Source: QWQI01 sp964608915
GTDB lineage: Bacteria > Planctomycetota > Planctomycetia > Isosphaerales > Isosphaeraceae
NCBI GenBank assembly: GCA_964608915.1
Contig: CAZSQA010000006.1
Location: 62,001 to 126,000, forward strand
Direction: 5' to 3'
Length of the DNA: 64,000 nt
Below the pieces are notes generated by a model that did no database searches, was not told the origin of the DNA, and saw only the letters and a list, made by a program, of their open reading frames with translations. Position numbers and translations under genes: made by a program. Below, one piece after another: positions 16,403 through 25,320 of the stretch. The stretch's first letter is position 1, and the number at the start of each line of letters is the position of its first letter.

Positions 16403-17769
16403 GCCCGGACCCTGCCGAGAATTGGGACATCGCCATCATCGGCGGCGGTGCAGCCGGGCTTTTCGCCGCTCTCACGGCTGCTGAACTCGGGTTAAGTGTG
16501 TTGATTCTGGAAAAGAACCGGCGGCCAGGAGTCAAAATCCTGATGTCCGGCGGTACCCGCTGCAATCTGACGAATGCGAGAGGCTTGCGGCGGGCGGATG
16601 TCGTCACCGGGCCGATCGATCCCGAGTTTCCCATAGACCGATTGCAGGGTGTCCGAGCGATTCAGGAGGCTTTCTCGCCCGCCGCAGGGCGATTTCTCGG
16701 GCCATCCTTGAAAGCTTTCGACGTCGACTCCACGGTTCGCTGGTTCGAATCCCACGGAGTCGCGACCAAGGTCGAAGCCAACGGCAAGATCTTTCCCTGG
16801 TCGGACCGTGCCGCCGACGTTCTCGATGCTCTGGAAGGTGCGGTGCGTTCTTCGGGTGCGAAGCTCAGGACACTTTCGCCGGTGCAGGACATCGACTTCG
16901 ACGAGACGGGAAACCGGTTCGTCGTTTCGACTCCGTCAGGGCCGGTTCTTGCGCGGCGGATCATCCTGGCGACCGGCGGTCGCAGCTTCCCGGGCTGCGG
17001 AACGACGGGCGACGGTTATCGAATCGCTGCGAAATTCGGTCACTCGATCGTCGAAACCAGGCCAGCGCTCGTTCCCGTCGTCGTCGAGGCCGACTGGGTC
17101 CGCGACTGCAAGGGCATCACACTGACGGACGTCGGCGTCAAAGTCGTCGACCCTGACGGCCGAGTCGCTGACTCAAGACGCGAATCCCTTCTGTTCGCCC
17201 ACTTCGGGCTGACTGGCCCTGCGATTCTTGACGTCAGCCGATTGCTCGCACGTGCCGGCACGACACGTGGCTGGACGATTCGCGTCGACCTCATCCCGGA
17301 TCAATCCGCCGAAGCGTTCGAAAGCCAGATCGTCGAATCGAGCCGAAAGGGCCGCATCGGCATATCGAGGCTTTTGCCCGATCGAATTCCCAACCGGATC
17401 AAGGACGCGATCTTAAGCCAGAGCGGGATCCCGACGGGCGCGATCGCCTCAGAAATGCCCCGAGAGAAGCGTAAGGCTCTGGTCGCCGCAGTCAAATCGC
17501 TGTCGATGCCGGTCGCTTCGACCTTGGGATTCGAAAAGGCGGAAGTCACTTCCGGCGGCGTTTCGCTGGAAGAGGTCGACCCGAAATCGCTCGAAAGCCG
17601 GCTTCGCCCCGGGCTTCACCTGATCGGCGAAGTGCTCGATATCGACGGCCGCATCGGCGGTTATAACTTTCAGGCGGCCTGGAGCATGGGCAGGCTCGTC
17701 GGCTCCGTGGCTGCATCGTTGGCCGGAATGTCGTCCGAAGGTTCTCGCTCTGGTATCATCGACGGTTGA
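16399..17769 (+). CDS. NAD(P)/FAD-dependent oxidoreductase, HI0933/BaiN-like flavoprotein
   Basis: A 456-residue flavoprotein with the N-terminal dinucleotide fold IIGGGAAGLFAALTAAELG (about 14-32) and the family-specific GVKILMSGGTRCNLTNA segment (about 49-65). ILATGGRSFPGCGTTGDGY follows in the middle, and GEVLDIDGRIGGYNFQAAWSMG, the C-terminal FAD contact, closes the fold. The cysteine of GGTRCN is conserved in the family. Characterised relatives reduce unsaturated substrates (BaiN), but most members have no proven substrate. It begins inside the stop codon of the upstream peptidase gene (4-bp overlap), which suggests coupling, though a shared pathway is not evident. Confidence 0.9.
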   Translation: MSPDPAENWDIAIIGGGAAGLFAALTAAELGLSVLILEKNRRPGVKILMSGGTRCNLTNARGLRRADVVTGPIDPEFPIDRLQGVRAIQEAFSPAAGRFLGPSLKAFDVDSTVRWFESHGVATKVEANGKIFPWSDRAADVLDALEGAVRSSGAKLRTLSPVQDIDFDETGNRFVVSTPSGPVLARRIILATGGRSFPGCGTTGDGYRIAAKFGHSIVETRPALVPVVVEADWVRDCKGITLTDVGVKVVDPDGRVADSRRESLLFAHFGLTGPAILDVSRLLARAGTTRGWTIRVDLIPDQSAEAFESQIVESSRKGRIGISRLLPDRIPNRIKDAILSQSGIPTGAIASEMPREKRKALVAAVKSLSMPVASTLGFEKAEVTSGGVSLEEVDPKSLESRLRPGLHLIGEVLDIDGRIGGYNFQAAWSMGRLVGSVAASLAGMSSEGSRSGIIDG

Positions 17770-17830
17770 CGCCGAGGATGAAGCGATTCGAACTCGGTCA
17801 TATTCGACCTTTCCGAACCTGGAGAACGCC

Positions 17831-18319
17831 ATGTCACTTTCCACGCTGCGGACTCTATCCGCCACGATGCTGATTTGCTTGGCCGCGATTCTGCCTGTCG
17901 TGGCCCAGGAGGTTCGAACTCCTCAAGACGAAGTCGCCATGAAGCTGGCAAGAGAACTGACCGAAGCCGGCACGAAAATGTTCGCAGCCGGTGACGGTGC
18001 CGGGCTCGCGGCCCAATATCTGGAAGATGCCGAGATCGTCGAGAAAACCGTCGAATCGGTCGGCCCGCCGACCGTCAAGTTCCATCGCGGCGGCGACGCG
18101 ATCCGCAAGATCTACGAAAACATTAAGGACCTTACCAAGTTCAACCTTACCAACGAGGTCCACTACGCAAGGTTCGTCACTCCGGACACGCTCGTGATCG
18201 CCGGAGACCTGCTCATGAGCGAAAACGCCGAAACCAAACGGCTGCCCTTCATGCAGGTGCGCCGGAAATCTGGCGATTCCTGGAAGATCGTATGCCTGGA
18301 ACTCTCACTGAGCCGCTGA
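17831..18319 (+). CDS. Secreted SnoaL/NTF2-like (DUF4440-type) protein
   Basis: A 162-residue protein with a signal peptide (about residues 1-25, ending PVVAQ) and a cone-shaped NTF2-like domain. The helix AMKLARELTEAGTKMFAAGDGAGLAAQYLEDAEIV is the usual first part of DUF4440/SnoaL proteins, followed by the GGDAIRKIYENI helix and four strands ending in SWKIVCLELSLSR. Such domains are small-ligand binding or catalytic pockets with many roles. No active-site residues can be assigned here. GGAG lies about 7 bases before the ATG. A strong stem-loop follows the stop. Confidence 0.75.
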   Translation: MSLSTLRTLSATMLICLAAILPVVAQEVRTPQDEVAMKLARELTEAGTKMFAAGDGAGLAAQYLEDAEIVEKTVESVGPPTVKFHRGGDAIRKIYENIKDLTKFNLTNEVHYARFVTPDTLVIAGDLLMSENAETKRLPFMQVRRKSGDSWKIVCLELSLSR

Positions 18320-18326
18320 ACGTTCA

Positions 18327-18357
18327 GGTCATGCCCCGGAGGAATCGGGGCATGACC
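18327..18357. terminator. Bidirectional stem-loop between convergent genes
   Basis: A perfect 12-bp stem (GGTCATGCCCCG with CGGGGCATGACC) and 7-base loop lie 8 bp after the NTF2-like gene and 18 bp after the end of larC on the other strand. It has no long T tract on either side. Confidence 0.65.
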
Positions 18358-18374
18358 GTCTGGACCTCTCACCA

Positions 18375-19823
18375 TCAGCCATGCCGATGCGGATGGCCAT
18401 GGTCGTGATCATGGCCGGAATGGGGGTGGTGTTGCCCCTGGCCGTGGTCATGGGAGTGCGGATGCTCATGATCATGCGAATGGCCGTGATCATGGCTGTG
18501 TTCATGATCATGCGAATGGCCGTGATCATGGGAGTGTTCATGATCGTGGTGATGATGTTCATGGCTGTGACTGTGCCCTTGATCGTGGCCATGTTCATGC
18601 CCATGAGCATGCGCACGATCCTCGGCCGGGGCTGATTCTTCGGCCAGCCAGTCCCAGTCGCCGGTGCGCCAGGCCTGTCTTGCGGCCTCCTGAACGGTCC
18701 GGAGCGTCACACTGTGGCTTTTCGCCGCTTGCGCGCAGGCATCGTGTTCGGGCGAGAATCGTTTGGCGTCCGACTCGGTTCGCCAGAAGGCCTTGCCCGG
18801 AATCTCGCCGTACTCAGTGCGCACCCTGGCGGCCTTACGAGGCAGGATCGTTCGATCCCGCAGGCTTCGGCGTACGCCGAGCGTTTCGGTCTCTTCGAAC
18901 AGGATGCTCTCCATCGCATGTGCGCGGACCGGGTCGCACAGCACGCTCAACAGTACGGCCGGCCGATTTTTCTTCATATAAATCGGCATCGTGAAGACAT
19001 CGAGGGCACCGGCCTGAAAGAGCCGCTCGCTGACGTGCCCGATCAGTTCGCCGGTGGCGTCGTCCAGGTTCGTTTCGAGAATCATGACCTGATCGATCGC
19101 TCGGGATTCGGCGAGTTCGCCGACGATGATCCGCAGAACGTTGGGCTGTGATTTCAGATCTTTCGTGCCCGCCCCGGTGCCGATGCGGTCGATCGTCATG
19201 GCGGGCAGGGGCCCGAATCGGCACACGGTCGTCGCCAGAATGGCTGCGCCGGTGGGCGTCGTCAACTCCATTTCGATCGTGCTGGGGGCCAGAGGCACAC
19301 CTTTGAGCAGAAACGCCGTGGCGGGAGCGGGAACGCTCATGCGCCCGTGAGCCACCTGGATGTATCCCGTGCCTGTGGGCACGTGGCTGGCCATGATTTC
19401 GTCGACGCCGAGCAGGTCGAGGCCGACGGCGGCTCCGACGATGTCGATGATCGAATCGATCGCGCCGACTTCATGGAAATGGACTTTTTCGATCGGCACG
19501 CCATGGCTGTCCGCTTCGGCTTCGCCCAGTTTTCGGAAGATTTTCTTCGCCAGGGCTTTCTGGCGATCCGAAAGCGAGGATCGGTCGATGATGGCGTCGA
19601 TATGGTGCAGGTGGCGATGGACGTGCTCGTGCGGGGCTTCCACCTTCGCGTAAGTCGCCCGCATGCCGCATCTTTTGGTCGTGACGAATTCGACGCCGCC
19701 GGGCAGGCCCAGGCTGGCGATGGCCGCGGCGATCGCCGCGCCGTCAGCACCGGCATCCACAAGAGCACCCAGCGTCATGTCGCCGGAAATGCCGCTGGCA
19801 CAATCGAAATACGCCACTCTCAT
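18375..19823 (-). CDS. larC: Nickel insertion protein LarC (nickel-pincer cofactor) with His-rich tail
   Basis: LarC inserts nickel into the pyridinium-dithiocarboxylate precursor of the nickel-pincer nucleotide used by lactate racemase-type enzymes. The start at 19823 gives MRVAYFDCASGISGDM, the conserved N-terminus. Other family segments are KVHFHEVGAIDSIIDIVG, ELTTPTGAAIL and ETNLDDATGE. The two domains that are separated by a programmed frameshift in Lactobacillus are a single frame here. The last 78 residues (405-482) hold 38 histidines alternating with Asp, Gly, Ser and Glu, a likely nickel-binding store. No larA, larB or larE is in the window. A cbi-type nickel/cobalt uptake operon lies about 15 kb downstream. 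Confidence 0.92.
   Translation of the reverse strand: MRVAYFDCASGISGDMTLGALVDAGADGAAIAAAIASLGLPGGVEFVTTKRCGMRATYAKVEAPHEHVHRHLHHIDAIIDRSSLSDRQKALAKKIFRKLGEAEADSHGVPIEKVHFHEVGAIDSIIDIVGAAVGLDLLGVDEIMASHVPTGTGYIQVAHGRMSVPAPATAFLLKGVPLAPSTIEMELTTPTGAAILATTVCRFGPLPAMTIDRIGTGAGTKDLKSQPNVLRIIVGELAESRAIDQVMILETNLDDATGELIGHVSERLFQAGALDVFTMPIYMKKNRPAVLLSVLCDPVRAHAMESILFEETETLGVRRSLRDRTILPRKAARVRTEYGEIPGKAFWRTESDAKRFSPEHDACAQAAKSHSVTLRTVQEAARQAWRTGDWDWLAEESAPAEDRAHAHGHEHGHDQGHSHSHEHHHHDHEHSHDHGHSHDHEHSHDHGHSHDHEHPHSHDHGQGQHHPHSGHDHDHGHPHRHG
18467..18538. repeat. Two tandem 36-bp repeats inside the larC His tail
   Basis: Two units (18467-18502 and 18503-18538) differ by only two bases and are followed by a decayed third. 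Each encodes a 12-residue His/Asp/Ser/Gly/Glu block. They stay in frame, so copy-number change would lengthen or shorten the His tail without breaking the gene. Confidence 0.8.
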
Positions 19824-19933
19824 CGGTCGCCCGCTTTCTGAGTCGGTTCGGTGTCGGTTCCACTCGTAACACCATTTTGAAAATTCGGCGCGCAACCTGC
19901 AAGTCGTCGGCCGAATCGGTGAGTTCAGCTGGG

Positions 19934-20935
19934 TCAGTAGGCCGGCTGGTATTTGTCGATGTTCGTGGCATCGACCACGGGGAGTTCCGTGAAGATGTCC
20001 TTCGCCAGCGATTTGCCGGCGAAGTGGTCCTGAGCGGCTTCGACCGATTTGCGACCTTGAACGGCGGCGTCCTGCAGCACCGTCGCACTCATTTTGCCCG
20101 CCTTGATCGCTTCGAAACCGTCGCGATTGCCGTTGAAGCCGATCACGATGACGTCCTTCCAGCCCTTTTCCCGCACGACTTCAGCCGCCGGCACGGCCAT
20201 TTCGTCGGCCTGGGCGACGATGGCCTGGATCTGCCCCGGCTGGAACCGCTGAGCCAGGTCCGTCATCATGCTCTTGGCCTTGTCCTCCTGAAAGTCGGCG
20301 AAGCGGCTGTCGGCGACGACGATCTCCGGGTGTTTCTTCAGGACTTCGTCGAGCCCTTCTTTTCGGGAACGCTGCGGGCTCGATCCCTGCGTGCCCTGGA
20401 GGTAAATGATTTTGCCGCCTTTCGCTCCGACGGCTTTCGCGAGCGCCTCGCCCTGAGCGACGCCGCCGGCGCGGTCATCGGCACCGACATAACAGATGAC
20501 CTCTCCGCCGGCCACGCGCCGGTTCAGCGTGATCACCGGGATCTTCGCCTTGTTGGCGGCTTCGACGGCAGGCACGAGCGCTTCCGAATCGCGCGGGCAG
20601 AGGATCAGCAGGTCGACGCCCTTCTGGATCAGGAATTCCACTTGCGATATCTGCTTCAGGTCGTCGTCCTGGCCATCGCGGATGTCGATTTCGAAGCCAA
20701 GTTCGGCGGCTTTCTCTTCCAGCCCCTTTTTCTGGGCCACGAAGAACGGGTGGCTGAACATCGGCAAAACGGCGCCGATCCGCTTCTTCGCGGCCGTCGT
20801 ACCCCCCGCGGTCGCGGGCGATTGCGGTGCGGGCGGGTTCGTGTCTCCACCGCCACCGCATCCGGAATTGAGCGATGCGATGACAAGAGCCACAGCCAGG
20901 GAGTAGATCCGCGCGTTCGCAATCGATCGGTTCAT
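19934..20935 (-). CDS. Sugar ABC transporter substrate-binding lipoprotein (ribose/xylose type)
   Basis: A 333-residue type I periplasmic-binding protein. The N-terminus has a lipoprotein signal with the lipobox LNSGC followed by a Gly/Pro-rich linker. The mature part opens with IGAVLPMFSHPFFVAQKKGLEEKA and contains LIQKGVDLLILCPRDSEAL, VGADDRAGG and FNGNRDGFEAI, all typical of the Peripla_BP_4 (RbsB/XylF) group. It would capture a monosaccharide or autoinducer outside the membrane. No permease or ATPase gene is next to it: larC lies downstream and an SGNH hydrolase upstream on the same strand. Confidence 0.88.
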   Translation of the reverse strand: MNRSIANARIYSLAVALVIASLNSGCGGGGDTNPPAPQSPATAGGTTAAKKRIGAVLPMFSHPFFVAQKKGLEEKAAELGFEIDIRDGQDDDLKQISQVEFLIQKGVDLLILCPRDSEALVPAVEAANKAKIPVITLNRRVAGGEVICYVGADDRAGGVAQGEALAKAVGAKGGKIIYLQGTQGSSPQRSRKEGLDEVLKKHPEIVVADSRFADFQEDKAKSMMTDLAQRFQPGQIQAIVAQADEMAVPAAEVVREKGWKDVIVIGFNGNRDGFEAIKAGKMSATVLQDAAVQGRKSVEAAQDHFAGKSLAKDIFTELPVVDATNIDKYQPAY

Positions 20936-21011
20936 GACGAAATGCTCAATTTTGGCGGGCGAGGGGCTGGTCGATTCCGGGCTCGCTCGCCCGGGACGTG
21001 ATTTCGCCAGA

Positions 21012-22358
21012 TTACGCGGGCAGTCGCCGGATTTTCAACAGGGCACCCGGCACGGCCGCCGCTGCGAGCTTCGAAAGCTCCGAGGCCGCGGCGGCTTCGT
21101 TGGCGATTTCTTCGAGCTGAGGGCCTCGCTCTTCGGCATCTTTCGGCAGTTTCATCGCACGATTTCGCCAATTGGCCGATGCCGCCTGCCTGTGTTTCAT
21201 CACGGCTTCAGCAAGCTTTTCGCCAGTGTCGAAAGCTGCTGAACCAGGTTTATTGAGCGTTTCGACGAGAATGCCCCTGGAAAGTTCCTGGCCGCTCGCC
21301 TGCCGCACGACCGGGTCCGTTTTGGGGTCGGCCTGAATCGTGACTTCGAAGAGGCCTTCGAGCGGACGATCGATCCGAATCGAAAGGGCGTCGAACCGCT
21401 CAGCGACCGATTCGAGATCGATCGATTCCTGATCGACCCCGGCTCCGAACTTCCATGGTGCAGGCAATGCCAGCGCCAGCTCAAGGCTATCGTCGAGCTT
21501 TTTCGAATCGCTCACGATGCCTCGATCGATTCTGGCTGATTCGAGATCGCCGGCGATCGTCACACTCGAGCGCGGGCCTGCCAGACCGATTTGCCCAGCC
21601 AGCACGATCGCCATCACGGCGTGGCCGGTGGCGTCTGGGTGAACGGCATCCGGCATCAGCGTGAAGCTGACCCTCTTTTCGCGTCGCCTGGCCAGGTGCC
21701 GGTTCATCGGCCCATGCAGGTCCGCGACCATCTGGCCCTGGTCGCGTAACGTCAATAGCCACTGAGCATAGCGGCTCAGCGTTTCGTCGTATTGGACGGC
21801 CGGGTATTTGTAGCCGTAATGGACGGCTTTCGGGTCTCCGTTTTTCCGCTGATATGGGTCAAAAGGAGGCGGGGTACAGAGGATCAAGCGTTGTACCCCG
21901 GCTTCGGTTTTCGCGCGGTCGACCAGTCGATTGACACCCTCGACATATTTGGCGAAACGGGCTTCCTCGAACGGGTGGTAATTGCCGTCGTTCATGCCGA
22001 AGCAACTGAAGAGCATCGTCGGATGCCAGTCTGCGACGTCGTGAGCGAACCGCTCATGTGCCCACGGCCGGCGCGGGTCGTGATCGGGTTCGGAAGTGCC
22101 CGAGATCGTCTCACTCGATATGCCATGATTGTGGATTTCGATCGCACTTGTCGGAAACCGAAGCCTCAAAAGCATTTCCAGATGTGCGACGTAAGAGCCG
22201 CCCTGAGTGATCGAATCGCCGAAGAACACGATGCGTTCGCGGTCTCCGATCAGAGGCCGGGTCGAGACTTCGTCCGCCTCGATTCGGGCCGATTCGATCG
22301 CCCGCAAGGCCGATGCAGCGGCAAGCGAACGTATCAGGTTGCGCCGGTTCAGAATCAT
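21012..22358 (-). CDS. Secreted SGNH/GDSL-family hydrolase
   Basis: A 448-residue esterase/lipase-like enzyme. The N-terminus (NRRNLIRSLAAASALRAIE) looks like a Tat-type signal. Block I is VFFGDSITQGG with the nucleophilic serine, block III is FGMNDG, and block V DAVHPDATGH carries the catalytic Asp and His. After the hydrolase domain (to about residue 255) there is an extra beta-rich and helical C-terminal region of about 190 residues, common in planctomycetal SGNH proteins acting on polysaccharide esters. The substrate is not determined. The gene ends 20 bp after the upstream amidase on the same strand, so the two may form an operon. Confidence 0.86.
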   Translation of the reverse strand: MILNRRNLIRSLAAASALRAIESARIEADEVSTRPLIGDRERIVFFGDSITQGGSYVAHLEMLLRLRFPTSAIEIHNHGISSETISGTSEPDHDPRRPWAHERFAHDVADWHPTMLFSCFGMNDGNYHPFEEARFAKYVEGVNRLVDRAKTEAGVQRLILCTPPPFDPYQRKNGDPKAVHYGYKYPAVQYDETLSRYAQWLLTLRDQGQMVADLHGPMNRHLARRREKRVSFTLMPDAVHPDATGHAVMAIVLAGQIGLAGPRSSVTIAGDLESARIDRGIVSDSKKLDDSLELALALPAPWKFGAGVDQESIDLESVAERFDALSIRIDRPLEGLFEVTIQADPKTDPVVRQASGQELSRGILVETLNKPGSAAFDTGEKLAEAVMKHRQAASANWRNRAMKLPKDAEERGPQLEEIANEAAAASELSKLAAAAVPGALLKIRRLPA

Positions 22359-22378
22359 GTTCGAGTTCTCTCAAGGGT

Positions 22379-23401
22379 TCAGCGGGACATGAGCGATGTC
22401 GCTTCGCGGATCAACCGGTCCCACTGGAACGCCGGGCCCGGGTCGACCTTGTTCGTCTGAACGTGATAGTGGCCGAGGATGCCCTGATAGTTCCGGAATT
22501 CGTCATCGGGCAATTTTCGCGGAATCAGCTTGCCTTCGGAGTCTTTCGGATAATCGCACCTGATCTTCGGGAACACGGTGCAAAGAGTCGCCGTGAGTTT
22601 GGCCAGCGTTTCGTACTGCTGAGGCGTCAGGTCGTACTGAACCAGATTCTGACCCTGTACGGCGCCTTCGACCGGATCGTTCCTGTCAGGCCGGATCGGG
22701 CTGGGCGGGTTTCGGATACCCGATTTCTCCAGACCGCCGGGGACGGTCATGATCGTTTTGCCGGCCGCGTCTTTGGCGTACCAGGTTTCGAAGGGGTTTT
22801 TGCCGGTTTTCGGATAAGCGCCCATGTTGGCGATTTCGATGCCGATCGAACGGTTATTGGCGATCGTGGCATGCCAGGCCGCTTCCTTGAGGTCGAGCGT
22901 CTGATAGAGCGTGCCGTCGACGTCGAGCATGAAATGGACGCTCAGGCCGCGGGCGTCGTGCAGAACCTGAAAGCAACGCTTGCTCGTGCCGCAGACGTCG
23001 AAGTGAACGACGAACTGATCGACGACATCGCGAAGTTCGTCGACCGACCAGCCGCCCCCGCGCACTTTTTCGACCATCTCCGGCGAGAGGCCTTTCGTGC
23101 GGGCACCGTAGCGATTGGGTGTCTTCACCCCGCCGGCTTTTTCGGTTTCTTTCCAGTTGGCTCTGTCGAGCGGGACGAAGCGGCGGTCGACGCGATAAGC
23201 GTCGTATCCACCCGGATCGGTCCACAGTACGACCGGGGCACCGGTGTGAAAAAGCTGGCCGCAGATCATGATTTCGTCGCCTTTGCGGGCCAGCGGCGTT
23301 CCAGGTTTGACAGCCGAGCCGGAGTCAGCCACGCAAATCGCGACCAATCCCCAAATGACGGAAAGACTGACGGCAAGTCGTTTGCCGATGGTGGTTTTCA
23401 T
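22379..23401 (-). CDS. N-acetylmuramoyl-L-alanine amidase, Amidase_2 type
   Basis: A 340-residue zinc amidase predicted to cut the bond between muramic acid and the stem peptide of peptidoglycan. A signal peptide (about 1-25) precedes the domain. Its zinc-site residues are seen as VVHFDVCGT, then KEAAWHATIANNRSIGIEIAN, and a distal GHYHVQTNKVDPGPAFQWDRL. That last stretch, with DPG and the RL tail, is diagnostic. A loop of about 60 residues between the second and last parts is longer than in AmpD. It is transcribed towards the SGNH hydrolase 20 bp downstream. Its presence supports a peptidoglycan wall in this organism. Confidence 0.88.
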   Translation of the reverse strand: MKTTIGKRLAVSLSVIWGLVAICVADSGSAVKPGTPLARKGDEIMICGQLFHTGAPVVLWTDPGGYDAYRVDRRFVPLDRANWKETEKAGGVKTPNRYGARTKGLSPEMVEKVRGGGWSVDELRDVVDQFVVHFDVCGTSKRCFQVLHDARGLSVHFMLDVDGTLYQTLDLKEAAWHATIANNRSIGIEIANMGAYPKTGKNPFETWYAKDAAGKTIMTVPGGLEKSGIRNPPSPIRPDRNDPVEGAVQGQNLVQYDLTPQQYETLAKLTATLCTVFPKIRCDYPKDSEGKLIPRKLPDDEFRNYQGILGHYHVQTNKVDPGPAFQWDRLIREATSLMSR

Positions 23402-23589
23402 GGGTTCGTCGCTTTCGGTGGGTGGTCCGGGGCGTGTCGCGATGCTTTCCAGCTGCTGTGGCGATTGTAACGGGTGATTCGGTCACGCGGCACCCTGTTG
23501 GTTCGCCAGCCGGTTCGAAGTAAGATCGACGATGCCCCTTTCTGCCATCGAAATCAACGCAAAGTCAAACCTCGCCGGGAATCGAAATC

Positions 23590-24744
23590 ATGTCGTCGAA
23601 CGATCCGAATCGCCGTCACGCAATCCGTCTCGGGCTCGCGGGTCTCGGACTCGCCTCGACCCGACCCGCTCTGGTTCATGCCGACCCCGAAGGCCTCAAA
23701 CCACTCGCGATCGGTGAGAAAGCACCGAATTTCGACCTGCCCGGAGTCGACGGCAAGCGTTATCGCCTCGCAGATTTCGAAGCTTCGCCGGTGCTCGTCG
23801 TAATCTTCACCTGCAATCATTGCCCGACCGCGCAGGCGTACGAAGATCGCATCATGAAGCTCACGGCCGACTACAAGGGCAGGGGAGTGGCTGTCGTTTG
23901 CATCTCGCCGAACGACGACAAGGCTCTCAGGCTCGACGAACTCGGATTTACGGACGTCAGCGATTCGCTCGAAGACATGAAGATCCGGGCCGCCGACCAG
24001 AAGTTCGATTTCCCCTACCTTTACGACGGCGAAACGCAGAAAGTCGCCCTGGCTTACGGATGCCTGGCGACTCCGCATGTCTTTGTTTTCGACCGGAATC
24101 GCAACCTGCGCTATCAGGGCCGGTTCGACGACGCCGAAGTCGGAGAGGTGAAGTCGCACGATACTGTCAATGCCGTCGAAGCGATCCTCGAAGGCCGCCA
24201 GATCCCCGTGGCGACGACTCGCGTGCGGGGCTGCTCGACGAAATGGTCCGATAAACGCGCCCAGGCGGCGGAGCATCTGGCCAAATGCGACTCCGAACCG
24301 GTTTCTCTCGAAAAGGGCGATCTGAAAACCTTCGCGGAAATCGCAAGGAACGACACGCCCAAATATCGACTCGTAAACCTTTGGGCCACCTGGTGCGGCC
24401 CTTGCGTGGCGGAACTCGGGGAGTTCGTCACGATGCACCGGATGTACCGCAAACGCGATTTCGAACTGATTACAGTTTCGGTCGACAAACCCGAGGAACT
24501 CGCCAAAGTCGAAGCGGCGCTGAAAGAGCACCACGCCTCTTGCCGTAACCTGATCTTTACCGGTGAGAATCAGGATGCACTGGCCGATACGCTGGACAAG
24601 GAATGGCCCGGCCCTGTTCCTTACACATTCCTCATCGCACCGGGCGGGAAGGTCGTTTGGCGCAAGACCGGCGAAATCGACGCGCTGGCGCTCCGGAAAG
24701 TCCTGGCTGATAAACTGGGCCGAACATACGGCCCTCGCGGCTGA
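23590..24744 (+). CDS. Exported protein with two fused thioredoxin-like domains
   Basis: A 384-residue protein with a Tat-like leader (NRRHAIRLGLAGLGLAS). Domain 1 (about 36-205) is a redoxin with Cys75-Asn-His-Cys78-Pro and the AYEDRI helix. Domain 2 (about 240-384) is a TlpA/ResA-like thioredoxin with WATWCGPC (Cys269, Cys272). A conserved RVRGC segment joins them. It likely handles disulphide or peroxide chemistry outside the cytoplasm, but the partner is unknown. The same two modules occur as separate adjacent genes at 57.7-59.2 kb in the same order, so this is a fusion or the ancestor of a split. It is divergent from the amidase. Confidence 0.87.
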   Translation: MSSNDPNRRHAIRLGLAGLGLASTRPALVHADPEGLKPLAIGEKAPNFDLPGVDGKRYRLADFEASPVLVVIFTCNHCPTAQAYEDRIMKLTADYKGRGVAVVCISPNDDKALRLDELGFTDVSDSLEDMKIRAADQKFDFPYLYDGETQKVALAYGCLATPHVFVFDRNRNLRYQGRFDDAEVGEVKSHDTVNAVEAILEGRQIPVATTRVRGCSTKWSDKRAQAAEHLAKCDSEPVSLEKGDLKTFAEIARNDTPKYRLVNLWATWCGPCVAELGEFVTMHRMYRKRDFELITVSVDKPEELAKVEAALKEHHASCRNLIFTGENQDALADTLDKEWPGPVPYTFLIAPGGKVVWRKTGEIDALALRKVLADKLGRTYGPRG

Positions 24745-25320
24745 AGCGAACTCTGACCTGAAATTCGGTGCGATCGCCGCTGGTTCCGGCATGGCGGTCG
24801 CACATTTCATTTGCCCCTTTTTCGACCTGCCGGTGTTCGGACTCCCGGATCGACGACACGGATTCGGCGTCTCGGAAAAGACTTGGAGCGTTCGCATAGA
24901 CAGGGCTTCAGATTTTCCGGATTTTACGATGTTCGGGGTTGACGAGACTCGCCAGTTCGTTATTATCGGGACCAACGTGAGCAACGACTGACGGATATGT
25001 CGTGATCTCATGGAACGATTCGCAGGATGCGAGTCGGCGGAAAGGACTCGACCATGAACTATTCCGATCGAATGACACGATCCGAACATGCTTTGGCGGA
25101 ATCCCGTTGCGGGATTGCCGCAAATGTCGGCCGTGCGCAGAAGTCGGCAGGTTTGGGAGGCAAGGCCAGGATGGCGACCGAACAGACCAGGACTGAAAAG
25201 TCCGCAATCGTATTTTCCGTGTTTGGGGGCCGTCACCTCGCCGAACCGAAGTCACGTGTCATTTCTGACGCGAACGTTTCACGGCACGGCCTCATCAAGG
25301 ACGATCACGAGGGAAGAATC
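24745..25320. other. Long untranslated leader of a PEP-CTERM gene
   Basis: This stretch has no convincing gene. A good promoter at 24939-24966 would give a leader of about 350 bases before the PEP-CTERM start codon at 25321. Short open frames through the leader (for example 25002-25196) do not look like proteins. Confidence 0.45.
24939..24966 (+). promoter_or_regulatory. Sigma-70-type promoter
   Basis: TTGACG (24939-24944), a 16-bp spacer and TATTAT (24961-24966). It points at the PEP-CTERM gene at 25321. Confidence 0.5.

Noticed and set aside
18467..18538. Tandem repeats resembling a small CRISPR or satellite
   Set aside because: They are in-frame His-rich codons of larC, adjacent without spacers.
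25094..25112. Sigma-54-like TTGGC...TTGC before the PEP-CTERM gene
   Set aside because: Twelve bases between GG and GC instead of ten, so not a valid -24/-12 element.
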